This document shows, piece after piece, positions 1-7,002 of a stretch of DNA of 32,936 nucleotides. Under the pieces are notes generated by a model, which was not told the origin of the DNA, did not search any database, and saw only the letters and a list, made by a program, of their open reading frames with translations. Position 1 is the stretch's first letter; the number at the start of each line of letters is the position of its first letter. Source of the DNA: Micromonospora yasonensis (GTDB taxonomy: Bacteria; Actinomycetota; Actinomycetes; Mycobacteriales; Micromonosporaceae); contig NZ_JAPDPH010000064.1 in assembly GCF_026013475.1 (NCBI RefSeq), forward strand, positions 1 through 32,936. Reading direction: 5' to 3'. The translations under genes and the position numbers were made by a program.

Positions 1-612
1 TGGGTCCGGGATGCGGGCCGTCCGGCCGGGATCGTCCCCGCCGGTCTCGTCGGGTCCGGTGAGCCCGTCGGCCCCGACGCCGTCCCGGGCCGCGTCGGCC
101 GGGGCCGCCAGGATCACATCCGGGCCACGGCCGGTCGCGGCATCCGGGCTCACGTCCGGATCGCCGCCGGTCGTGTCGTCCGGGCTCACGTCCGGGCCGC
201 CGCCGGTCGTGTCGTCCGGGCCGGCACCGGTCGGGGCTGCCGGGGTCGCCCCGGCCGGGAAGTCGCCGGCCGCCTGGGCGGCCCGGAGGCAGTAGAAGGC
301 CCCGGAGCGGTAGTGCAGCAGGGCGGGGTCGGTGGGTCGCAGCGCCGCGGCCACCGCCGCGTTGCCCTCGTGCCCCGCCGAGCCGATGGTGTAGTACCCC
401 TCGCCGAAGCTGCGCAGCCACCGCCCGGCCAGGTCCAGCAGCCGGCTGGTCACCTGGGCGTCGAAGAGGGCGAGCGCCTGCGCGCCGCTCAGCTGCCCGC
501 CGTCGGGCAGCGGTTCACCCAGGTCACGCCGCTGAGCGGGGGCGCCGAGCTCGCCCAGGGCCGCCCGGAACCGGTCGTCGAGATCTTGCGGGGTGGTCAC
601 GTCGGACAGCAT
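1..612 (-). CDS. Thiamine-diphosphate-dependent 2-oxoacid dehydrogenase E1, alpha-type N-terminal part (partial)
   Basis: The gene starts with ATG at 612 and runs leftward off the window edge without a stop; 204 residues are visible. Residues 45-115 look like the N-terminal part of the E1 alpha/transketolase-like family: LFDAQVTSRLLDLAGRWLR, then YYTIGSAGHEGNAA (73-86) and LLHYRSGAFYCLRAAQ (98-113). Known members decarboxylate branched-chain or other 2-oxo acids with thiamine diphosphate; the cofactor-binding half lies outside the window. From about residue 117 the protein becomes a Pro/Asp/Gly/Thr-rich stretch with a 12-residue repeat (GPDVSPDDTTGG) instead of the expected continuation. No good Shine-Dalgarno is visible before the ATG. 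It follows the MarR gene by 51 nt on the same strand, so co-transcription is possible. Family assignment is fairly firm; substrate is unknown. Confidence 0.7.
   Translation of the reverse strand, partial: MLSDVTTPQDLDDRFRAALGELGAPAQRRDLGEPLPDGGQLSGAQALALFDAQVTSRLLDLAGRWLRSFGEGYYTIGSAGHEGNAAVAAALRPTDPALLHYRSGAFYCLRAAQAAGDFPAGATPAAPTGAGPDDTTGGGPDVSPDDTTGGDPDVSPDAATGRGPDVILAAPADAARDGVGADGLTGPDETGGDDPGRTARIPDP
108..219 (-). repeat. 36-bp tandem repeat coding a 12-residue D/P/G/T-rich repeat
   Basis: Two near-identical 36-bp units lie at about 144-179 and 180-215, flanked by degenerate partial copies. In the minus-strand reading frame they give residues 131-138, 139-150, 151-162 and the start of another unit, with consensus GPDVSPDDTTGG. 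The period is a multiple of three, so the frame is kept. It forms a probably disordered acidic insertion in the E1 subunit. Confidence 0.75.
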
Positions 613-663
613 TACCGACGAGGGGCCACGTCGCCCACCCGGACACGTTCCGCCCGGGGGTGC

Positions 664-1143
664 TCAGTCCTCCCCGCACTGCTCGGGGCAGCCGCCGTCG
701 GAGACCTTCCAGACCAGCTCACGCAGGTTGGCGAGCTCGTCGGTGCCGAGGCCGTCAAGGAGTCGGGAGTCCGACACGACCTGGTGCACCCGGTCTCGGA
801 CCCGCCGGCCGGCGTCGGTCACCACGAGCGTCTTCTGCCGCCGATCGGCCGGGTCGACCCGCCGCTCCACGAGTCCGGCCTGCTCGAGCTTGTCCACCAG
901 GGCGGTGACGTTGGACCGGTCGCAGCCCAACTGCTCGGCGAGGTCCCGGCCGGGTAGCGGGCGGTCCGGGTCGAGTTCGTGCAGGGCGCGGGCGGCCGCC
1001 GGAGTCAGCCCCAGTGCGGCGATCTCCACGTCCTGGTAGTGCCGGATGGCGGCGGCGATGTGCAGGATCCGGCGCACGGTGTCGCCGGCCAGGCCGGAGC
1101 GGTCGCCCCGATCGGGGCCGGTGGAGAGATTCGGGTGCGCCAC
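664..1143 (-). CDS. MarR-family transcriptional regulator
   Basis: A 159-residue winged-helix protein with a GTG start at 1143. Residues 64-110 carry the MarR recognition region: LPGRDLAEQLGCDRSNVTAL (63-82) as helix-turn-helix, then VDKLEQAGLVERRVDPADRR (83-102), the wing with the family's conserved D-x-R-D/RR pattern. MarR proteins are dimeric repressors or activators usually released by small phenolic or oxidising ligands. Cys74 sits in the recognition region and Cys152 and Cys156 in the C-terminal tail, so thiol sensing is possible but unproven. A 27-bp dyad lies immediately upstream (1164-1190), consistent with autoregulation. The E1 dehydrogenase gene follows 51 nt downstream and is the obvious candidate target. 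Length is typical of the family. Confidence 0.9.
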   Translation of the reverse strand: MAHPNLSTGPDRGDRSGLAGDTVRRILHIAAAIRHYQDVEIAALGLTPAAARALHELDPDRPLPGRDLAEQLGCDRSNVTALVDKLEQAGLVERRVDPADRRQKTLVVTDAGRRVRDRVHQVVSDSRLLDGLGTDELANLRELVWKVSDGGCPEQCGED

Positions 1144-1163
1144 GACTCACAGCCTACTTGCAC

Positions 1164-1190
1164 TCAACAGTTAAACAGCTCGACTGTTGA
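1164..1190. promoter_or_regulatory. Candidate MarR operator (inverted repeat)
   Basis: A perfect inverted repeat, TCAACAGT (1164-1171) and ACTGTTGA (1183-1190), has an 11-nt spacer. It lies 20-47 nt upstream of the marR GTG start and is much more AT-rich than its surroundings. Size, symmetry and position fit a MarR dimer site overlapping the promoter. Binding is inferred. Confidence 0.6.
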
Positions 1191-1270
1191 TCATGGGGTA
1201 ATCGCTCCGGCACACCGGCCGGGCGGGTGGCAACGCCGGCGCAGCACCGCCACGTCGAGCAGCGGGTCCG

Positions 1271-1287
1271 GCCGCGCCGGGCGCGGC
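1271..1287 (-). terminator. Possible hairpin terminator for the YjbQ gene
   Basis: GCCGCGC (1271-1277), loop CGG, GCGCGGC (1281-1287) forms a perfect 7-bp stem. It lies about 60 nt past the YjbQ stop codon. There is no T tract, so this is a weak call. The rest of 1191-1345 shows no gene. Confidence 0.3.
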
Positions 1288-1345
1288 TGACCTCCGGCCC
1301 AGCTGCGCCGGTTGCTGGCCTGACCTGCGGTCTTCGGCCGGCGCC

Positions 1346-1759
1346 TCAGCCGGGGAGGAAGGAGAGGCGGACCTTCCGGGTGGGGTTGTCGCCGTTGGTG
1401 TCGACCAGGCAGATCGACTGCCAGGTGCCGAGCTGGAGGCGACCGCCGAGCACCGGCAGGGTCGCGTACGGGGGGACGAAGGCGGGCAGCACGTGATCCC
1501 GGCCGTGCCCAGGCGAGCCGTGCCGGTGCCGCCACCGGTCGTCGGCGGGCAGCAGGTCGTCGATCGCCCGCAGCAGGTCGTCGTCGGAGCCGGAGCCGGT
1601 CTCGATGATCGCCAGCCCGGCGGTGGCGTGCGGCACGAAGACGTGCAGCAGGCCGTCGCCCTGGCCGGCGACGAACCGCTCGGCCTCGCTGGTGATGTCC
1701 CGGACGGCCGGCCCGGTCCCGGTCTGGACGCTGATCACCTCACTGCGCATACGGCGCAT
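1346..1759 (-). CDS. YjbQ/UPF0047 family protein
   Basis: A 137-residue single-domain protein covering the full UPF0047 (YjbQ) family. Diagnostic segments are FVPHATAGLAIIE (residues 41-53), the His-rich HRHGSPGHGRDHV (78-90) and the C-terminal LGTWQSICLVDTNGDNPTRKV. His44, His85, His89 and Glu53 are the likely metal or catalytic residues. Family members are small trimeric enzymes; E. coli YjbQ has been linked to secondary thiamine-phosphate synthase activity, and the physiological role is otherwise unsettled. I use the ATG at 1759 because a TGAGG lies about 12 nt before it; a second ATG three codons later is possible. It is divergent from aceE, whose enzyme uses thiamine diphosphate, but a functional link is only suggestive. 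Confidence 0.85.
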   Translation of the reverse strand: MRRMRSEVISVQTGTGPAVRDITSEAERFVAGQGDGLLHVFVPHATAGLAIIETGSGSDDDLLRAIDDLLPADDRWRHRHGSPGHGRDHVLPAFVPPYATLPVLGGRLQLGTWQSICLVDTNGDNPTRKVRLSFLPG

Positions 1760-2009
1760 TCTGCCGCAACGCCTCAGGATCCGCCCCCGCCGCCGCAGTC
1801 CCCACCGCCGCCCGGTTGCCGCCGCATGGCCGCAGGGTAACCGGACGGGGTCCAGCCCGGCCGGTCCGGCGCACCTAGCGCCGGCACCAAGTTACTGGCG
1901 GGTACCTGTGTTCAGCGTCGCGTCTGGGGGAGGGAGACGTGACGGCGAGCGGCACGAGGGGGCAGGATGGCGCTAGAGACCTATCCCACACAGAACCGAG
2001 GGAACGCCT
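1760..2009. promoter_or_regulatory. Divergent YjbQ/aceE intergenic region
   Basis: This 250-nt gap holds no convincing gene. It must carry the aceE promoter and the YjbQ promoter, but I see no clear -35/-10 pair. A GAGGGA Shine-Dalgarno (1998-2003) fixes the GTG start of aceE at 2010. The segment TTACTGGCGGGTAC (1892-1905) is an imperfect palindrome and the only operator-like sequence noticed. Confidence 0.4.
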
Positions 2010-4754
2010 GTGGCTACGGAACGCAAGCGCCCGGTGATCACCGCTGGTCTGCCGAGCCAGCTTCCGGACATCGACCCTGAAGAGACCAGCGAATGGGTCG
2101 AGTCGCTTGACGGTGTCATCGACGAGCGCGGAACCAAGCGCGCCCGGTACGTCATGCTGCGCCTGCTGGAGCGGGCCCGCGAGCGCCAGGTCGGGGTGCC
2201 GTCCCTGACCACCACCGACTACATCAACACCATCCCGCCGGAGCGCGAGCCGTGGTTCCCGGGTGACGAGCACATCGAGCGGCGGATCCGGGCGTACATC
2301 CGGTGGAACGCCGCCATGCTGGTGCACCGGGCGCAGCGTCCGGAGATCGGCGTGGGTGGCCACATCTCCACCTTCGCCAGCTCCGCCTCGCTCTACGAGG
2401 TGGGCTTCAACCACTTCTTCCGGGGCAAGGACCACCCGGGCGGCGGCGACCACATCTTCTACCAGGGCCACGCCTCCCCCGGCATGTACGCGCGGGCTTT
2501 CCTCGAGGGGCGGCTCAGCGCCGACCAGCTCGACGGTTTCCGGCAGGAGCTCTCCCACCCGGGGGGCGGCCTGCCGTCGTACCCGCACCCGCGGCTGATG
2601 CCGGACTTCTGGGAGTTCCCCACCGTCTCCATGGGCCTCGGGCCGATCAACGCGGTCTACCAGGCCCGGTTCAACCGCTACCTGCACCACCGCGGCATCA
2701 AGGACACCTCCCAGCAGCACGTCTGGGCGTTCCTCGGCGACGGTGAGATGGACGAGGTCGAGTCGCTCGGCGCGATCGGCGTGGCCGCCCGCGAGGAGCT
2801 GGACAACCTCACCTTCGTGATCAACTGCAACCTGCAGCGGCTGGACGGCCCGGTCCGGGGCAACGGCAAGGTCATGCAGGAGCTGGAGGCGTTCTTCCGG
2901 GGCGCCGGCTGGAACGTCATCAAGGTGGTCTGGGGCCGGGAGTGGGACCCGCTGCTCGCCGCGGACACCGACGGCGCGCTGGTCAACCTGATGAACACCA
3001 CGCCCGACGGTGACTACCAGACCTACAAGGCGGAGTCCGGGGCGTACGTCCGGGAGCACTTCTTCGGCCGCGACCCGCGCACCCGCAAGATGGTCGAGCA
3101 CCTCAGCGACGACGAGATCTGGAACCTCAAGCGGGGTGGCCACGACTACCGCAAGCTCTACGCGGCCTACAAGGCGGCGATGGAGCACACCGGCCAGCCG
3201 ACGGTCATCCTCGCCAAGACCATCAAGGGCTGGACGCTGGGCTCGCACTTCGAGGCCCGCAACGCCACCCACCAGATGAAGAAGCTGACGCTGGAGGACC
3301 TCAAGCTCTTCCGCGACCGGCTCTACCTGGACATCCCGGACAAGCAGCTGGAGGAGAACCCCTACCTCCCGCCGTACTACCGCCCGGGCGAGAAGTCCGA
3401 GGAGATCGAGTACCTGCACGACCGGCGCAAGCAGCTCGGCGGCTACCTGCCGTCCCGGCGGCCCAACGGCAAGGCCCTGCAGATCCCGGGCAGCGAGCGC
3501 TTCTCCGACGTCAAGCGCGGCTCGGGCAAGCAGAAGGTGGCCACCACCATGGCCTTCGTCCGCCTGCTCAAGGACGTGATGAAGGACAAGGAGTTCGGCA
3601 AGCGCTGGGTGCCGATCATCCCGGACGAGGCCCGTACCTTCGGCATGGACTCGCTCTTCCCGACCGCGAAGATCTACTCGCCGCACGGCCAGCGGTACAC
3701 CTCCGTCGACCGGGACCTGTTCCTGTCCTACAAGGAGGCCACCGGCGGCCAGATCCTGCACGAGGGGATCAACGAGGCCGGCTCGGTCGCCTCGTTCACC
3801 GCGGCGGGCTCCTCGTACGCCACCCACGGCGAGCCGATGATCCCGATGTACATGTTCTATTCGATGTTCGGGTTCCAACGGACCGCCGACGGGCTGTGGG
3901 CCGCGGCCGACCAGATGGCGCGGGGCTTCCTGCTCGGCGCGACCGCCGGCCGGACCACGCTCAACGGTGAGGGACTCCAGCACGAGGACGGCCACTCGCT
4001 GCTGATCGCCGCCACCAACCCGGCGGTGGTCGCGTACGACCCGGCGTTCGCGTACGAGATCGCGCACATCGTGGAGAACGGCCTGCACCGGATGTACGGC
4101 GAGGCGCAGGAGAACGTCTTCTACTACCTCACCGTCTACAACGAGCCGATCTTCCAGCCGGCCGAGCCGCAGGGCGTGGACGTCGAGGGCATCCTCAAGG
4201 GCATCTACCGCTACTCCCCCGCGCCGCAGGTCGGTGGGGACGCGCCGAAGGCGAACATCCTCGCCTCCGGCACCGGCATGCAGTGGGCGCTCAAGGCACA
4301 GCGGCTGCTCGCCGAGGACTGGGGGGTGGCCGCCGACGTCTGGTCGGTGACCTCCTGGACCGAGCTGCGCCGGGACGCGGTGGAGTGCGAGGAGTTCAAC
4401 CTGCTCAACCCGGGCGCCGAGCAGCGGGTCCCGTACGTCCAGCGGAAGCTGGCGGACGCCGACGGGCCGAAGGTCGCGGTCAGCGACTGGATGCGCGCCG
4501 TACCGGACCTGATCGCCCGCTGGGTACCGGGCGACTACACCTCGCTCGGCACCGACGGCTTCGGCATGTCGGACACCCGGCACGCGCTGCGCCGGCACTT
4601 CCACGTCGACGCCGAGTCGGTGGCGGTCGCGACGCTGCGCCAGCTCGCCCTCCGCGGCGCGGTGCCGGCCCACGTGCCGGCCGAGGCCGCCAAGAAGTAC
4701 GCGCTGGACGACGTCAACGCGGCCCCGGTCGGCGAGACCGGCGGCGACAGCTGA
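2010..4754 (+). CDS. aceE: Pyruvate dehydrogenase E1 component, homodimeric type
   Basis: A 914-residue protein matching the homodimeric AceE family along its whole length, which is its usual size. It decarboxylates pyruvate with thiamine diphosphate and passes the acetyl group to E2 lipoate in the pyruvate dehydrogenase complex. The cofactor motif is GDGEMDE (residues 243-249) followed by NCNLQRLDGPVRGN (about 272-285). Other hallmarks are GGHISTFASSASLYEVGFNHF near residue 110, FYQGHASPGMYARAFLEGRL, and GEGLQHEDGHS in the second half. The GTG start has a GAGGGA ribosome site 6 nt upstream. It is monocistronic, ending in a strong terminator. An unrelated alpha-type E1 lies 1.4 kb away on the other strand. 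Confidence 0.97.
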   Translation: MATERKRPVITAGLPSQLPDIDPEETSEWVESLDGVIDERGTKRARYVMLRLLERARERQVGVPSLTTTDYINTIPPEREPWFPGDEHIERRIRAYIRWNAAMLVHRAQRPEIGVGGHISTFASSASLYEVGFNHFFRGKDHPGGGDHIFYQGHASPGMYARAFLEGRLSADQLDGFRQELSHPGGGLPSYPHPRLMPDFWEFPTVSMGLGPINAVYQARFNRYLHHRGIKDTSQQHVWAFLGDGEMDEVESLGAIGVAAREELDNLTFVINCNLQRLDGPVRGNGKVMQELEAFFRGAGWNVIKVVWGREWDPLLAADTDGALVNLMNTTPDGDYQTYKAESGAYVREHFFGRDPRTRKMVEHLSDDEIWNLKRGGHDYRKLYAAYKAAMEHTGQPTVILAKTIKGWTLGSHFEARNATHQMKKLTLEDLKLFRDRLYLDIPDKQLEENPYLPPYYRPGEKSEEIEYLHDRRKQLGGYLPSRRPNGKALQIPGSERFSDVKRGSGKQKVATTMAFVRLLKDVMKDKEFGKRWVPIIPDEARTFGMDSLFPTAKIYSPHGQRYTSVDRDLFLSYKEATGGQILHEGINEAGSVASFTAAGSSYATHGEPMIPMYMFYSMFGFQRTADGLWAAADQMARGFLLGATAGRTTLNGEGLQHEDGHSLLIAATNPAVVAYDPAFAYEIAHIVENGLHRMYGEAQENVFYYLTVYNEPIFQPAEPQGVDVEGILKGIYRYSPAPQVGGDAPKANILASGTGMQWALKAQRLLAEDWGVAADVWSVTSWTELRRDAVECEEFNLLNPGAEQRVPYVQRKLADADGPKVAVSDWMRAVPDLIARWVPGDYTSLGTDGFGMSDTRHALRRHFHVDAESVAVATLRQLALRGAVPAHVPAEAAKKYALDDVNAAPVGETGGDS

Positions 4755-4770
4755 CCCATCCGGTACGACA

Positions 4771-4801
4771 GGGGCCCGGCGCCACCCGCGCCGGGCCCCT
4801 T
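4771..4801 (+). terminator. Intrinsic terminator of aceE
   Basis: A perfect 12-bp stem, GGGGCCCGGCGC (4771-4782) with GCGCCGGGCCCC (4788-4799), closes a 5-nt loop 17 nt after the aceE stop codon and is followed by TT. The U tract is short, as is usual in high-GC actinobacteria. Confidence 0.85.
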
Positions 4802-4817
4802 CGTCGTCTCCGTACCC

Positions 4818-4928
4818 CCAAGATCCGCAACGGCGGCGGCGACGTCGCCGCCGCGCCGCAATTTCAGGGAAAGTGCTGGCTCACGAGGCCGGGAGACAGC
4901 ACTTTCGGGGAGAGCGTGTGGATCTTGG
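4818..4928. repeat. Composite nested palindromic element
   Basis: About 110 bp bounded by CCAAGATCC (4818-4826) and its inverted copy GGATCTTGG (4920-4928). Inside are a second inverted pair, AAAGTGCTG (4870-4878) with CAGCACTTT (4897-4905), and a GC palindrome with 11-bp arms around GACGTC (4833-4854). CCAAGATCC recurs at 18465-18473 in another intergenic gap. The nested architecture resembles a small non-autonomous palindromic element rather than a simple terminator. No coding potential is seen. Confidence 0.55.
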
Positions 4929-4967
4929 CAACGCTCGTGCGGGCCGGCTGACGGCGGCGGAGTCGAC

Positions 4968-5004
4968 GATGGTCCGGCGTTCCTGGCGGGAACGCCGGAC
5001 CATC
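4968..5004 (-). terminator. Strong hairpin after the SRPBCC gene
   Basis: A perfect 16-bp stem, GATGGTCCGGCGTTCC (4968-4983) with its complement at 4989-5004, closes a 5-nt loop. It lies 33 nt past the stop codon of the minus-strand gene ending at 5037 and is most likely its terminator. It can fold on either strand. Confidence 0.7.
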
Positions 5005-5036
5005 ACCATCGCGGGCGACGCCGGGACCGGCTCCGG

Positions 5037-5483
5037 TCAGCCGACGGCGGCCAGGTCGGTGAGCCGGGCCAGCGAGTCCTCCAGGTCGGCGCCGACCCGA
5101 CGCAGGCCGAGCCGGAGCAGGGCGGCCTTGACCGGCCCGGCGGGCCACCGTACGACGATGAGCCGCACGACCGTCCCGCCTTCCTCCTCGTCCGGGGTCA
5201 GCTGTACGTAGATCTCGGTGCGCGCCTCGGCCCGGGCACCGGCGCCCTTGGCCCGCTCGCGCCACCCGATCAGGGTCGGCTCCTGGTAGGCGATCACCTC
5301 GGCCTCGTGCGCCGCGCCGCGCCCGGCCTGGACCAGTTGTCGCCGGCCAAACCCCTCCCCGGAGAGGACCTCGGCCGCGCGGACCCCCGCCAGCCAGGCC
5401 GGCAACTGCTCGGCCCGCTGCACGACGTCCCAGACCGCTTCCACCGGCGCCATCACGTGCGCACTGCGTTCCACGAGGATCAT
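5037..5483 (-). CDS. SRPBCC (START/polyketide cyclase-like) small protein
   Basis: 148 residues with the helix-grip layout of the SRPBCC superfamily: MILVERSAHVMAPVEAVWDV at the N terminus (first strand and the entry to helix 1), a central antiparallel sheet, and a long C-terminal helix (LEDSLARLTDLAA). Such proteins bind hydrophobic ligands or act as cyclases/aromatases; no specific ligand can be read here. The ATG at 5483 is preceded by GGGGGAAAG at a good distance; a further in-frame ATG at 5510 lacks a ribosome site. The gene is divergent from the beta-glucosidase operon and ends at a strong hairpin. Function is unknown. Confidence 0.75.
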   Translation of the reverse strand: MILVERSAHVMAPVEAVWDVVQRAEQLPAWLAGVRAAEVLSGEGFGRRQLVQAGRGAAHEAEVIAYQEPTLIGWRERAKGAGARAEARTEIYVQLTPDEEEGGTVVRLIVVRWPAGPVKAALLRLGLRRVGADLEDSLARLTDLAAVG

Positions 5484-5638
5484 CTTGTCTTTCCCCCACT
5501 TAAACCACATCCGCGATATTCGGCACTCTATGTGTAAATCGGACTTACCTGGACGGGTTCGGAAAAAGACACGCCGAAAAGCCTTGTGCCGCCTACCTTT
5601 CCGGGCCTATGGACCGGCGGCGCTCCGCGCCCTAGAGT

Positions 5639-5655
5639 CGCGAACACGCTTCGCG
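5639..5655. promoter_or_regulatory. Candidate operator before the beta-glucosidase operon
   Basis: CGCGAA (5639-5644) and TTCGCG (5650-5655) form a perfect dyad with a 5-nt spacer, 15 nt upstream of the ATG and directly after a TAGAGT hexamer (5633-5638) that could be a -10 box. Position suits a repressor site of a sugar-responsive regulator; the regulator is not in the window. Confidence 0.4.
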
Positions 5656-5670
5656 TTTGAGGGAGGGCGA

Positions 5671-7002
5671 ATGACGCACCGGCCGATGCCCGAGTTCCCC
5701 GCCGGCTTCCGCTGGGGGGTGTCCACCTCCGCCTACCAGATCGAGGGAGCGGCGACCGCCGACGGCCGGGGAGCGTCCATCTGGGACACCTTCGCCCACT
5801 CCCCCGGCCGGATCGCCGACGGCAGCACCGGCGACGAGGCGTGCGACCACTACCACCGGTACGCCGAGGACGTCGCGCTGCTGGCCGGCCTCGGGGTCTC
5901 CGCGTACCGGTTCTCGATCGCCTGGCCCCGGGTGCAGCCGAGCGGGCGGGGCCCGGCGAACCAGGCCGGGCTGGACTTCTACGACCGGCTGGTGGACGAG
6001 CTGCTCGGTCACGGCGTCGACCCGGTGGCCACGCTCTTCCACTGGGACCTGCCGCAGGCGCTGGAGGACACCGGCGGCTGGCTCGACCGGGACATCGCCG
6101 CCCGCTTCGCCGAGTACGCCGACCTGGTCGCCGCCCGCCTCGGCGACCGGATGAAACTCTGGATCACGCTCAACGAGCCGTTCATCCACATGAGCCTCGG
6201 GCACGGGATGGGGGTGCACGCCCCCGGCCGGATGCTGCTCTTCGACGCCTTCCCGGTGGCCCACCACCAACTGCTCGGGCACGGTCTCGCGGTCTCCGCG
6301 CTGCGCGCCCGCGGCAGCACCCCGGTCGCCATCGCCAACAACTACTCCCCGGTCCGCCTGGCCGGGGAGACCGACGCCGACCGGGCCGCCGGGGCGGCGT
6401 ACGACGCGCTGCACAACCGGCTCTTCACCGATCCGCTGCTCGGTCTCGGCTATCCCGAGGAACTCGGCCTGGACCAGGCCCTGATCCGGGACGGGGACCT
6501 CGACGTGATCGCCGCCCCGATCGACGTGCTCGGGGTGAACTACTACAACCCGACCGGCATCCGGGCCGCCGAGGAGGGCTCGCCGCTGCCGTTCGAGATC
6601 GCGCCGCTGGACGACTACCCGCGGACCGCCTTCGACTGGCCGGTGGTCCCGGACGGCCTGCGCGACCTGCTGCGGCAACTGCGTGACCGGTACGGCGACG
6701 CGCTGCCACCGATCCAGGTCACCGAGAGCGGGTGCGCGTACGACGACGGGCCCGACGCCGACGGCCGGGTGGACGACCCGGACCGGATCGCGTACCTGGA
6801 CGGGCACCTCCGGGCGGTCCGCGAGGCGATCGACGCGGGCGTGCACGTGACCGGGTACTTCGTCTGGTCGCTGCTGGACAACTGGGAGTGGGCCGAGGGC
6901 TTCACCAAGCGGTTCGGCCTGGTGCACGTCGACTTCGCCACCCAGCGGCGTACCCCGAAGTCCTCGTACGCCTGGTTCCGTGACCAGGTCGTGCGGCCGT
7001 GA
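5671..7002 (+). CDS. Glycoside hydrolase family 1 beta-glucosidase
   Basis: 443 residues, the full length of a GH1 (beta/alpha)8 barrel. It hydrolyses beta-glucosides such as cellobiose with retention of configuration. The N-terminal signature FRWGVSTSAYQIEGA is at 13-27. Glu169 in TLNEP is the acid/base and Glu352 in VTESGCAY is the nucleophile; the usual TENG is TESG here, a known family variant. The C-terminal WSLLDNWEWAEGFTKRFGL is the aglycone-site loop. No signal peptide is present, so it is cytoplasmic. The ATG at 5671 has an excellent GAGGGAGGG just upstream; the frame is open further upstream but that part is AT-richer and not family-like. The stop overlaps the start of the transporter gene (GTGA), so the two form an operon for import and cleavage of a beta-glycoside. 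Exact substrate is not readable. Confidence 0.95.
   Translation: MTHRPMPEFPAGFRWGVSTSAYQIEGAATADGRGASIWDTFAHSPGRIADGSTGDEACDHYHRYAEDVALLAGLGVSAYRFSIAWPRVQPSGRGPANQAGLDFYDRLVDELLGHGVDPVATLFHWDLPQALEDTGGWLDRDIAARFAEYADLVAARLGDRMKLWITLNEPFIHMSLGHGMGVHAPGRMLLFDAFPVAHHQLLGHGLAVSALRARGSTPVAIANNYSPVRLAGETDADRAAGAAYDALHNRLFTDPLLGLGYPEELGLDQALIRDGDLDVIAAPIDVLGVNYYNPTGIRAAEEGSPLPFEIAPLDDYPRTAFDWPVVPDGLRDLLRQLRDRYGDALPPIQVTESGCAYDDGPDADGRVDDPDRIAYLDGHLRAVREAIDAGVHVTGYFVWSLLDNWEWAEGFTKRFGLVHVDFATQRRTPKSSYAWFRDQVVRP

Noticed and set aside
1875..4673. 932-residue minus-strand open frame
   Set aside because: It lies antisense to aceE, has the Val/Arg/Gly/Leu-rich composition of a mirrored high-GC gene and no family resemblance.
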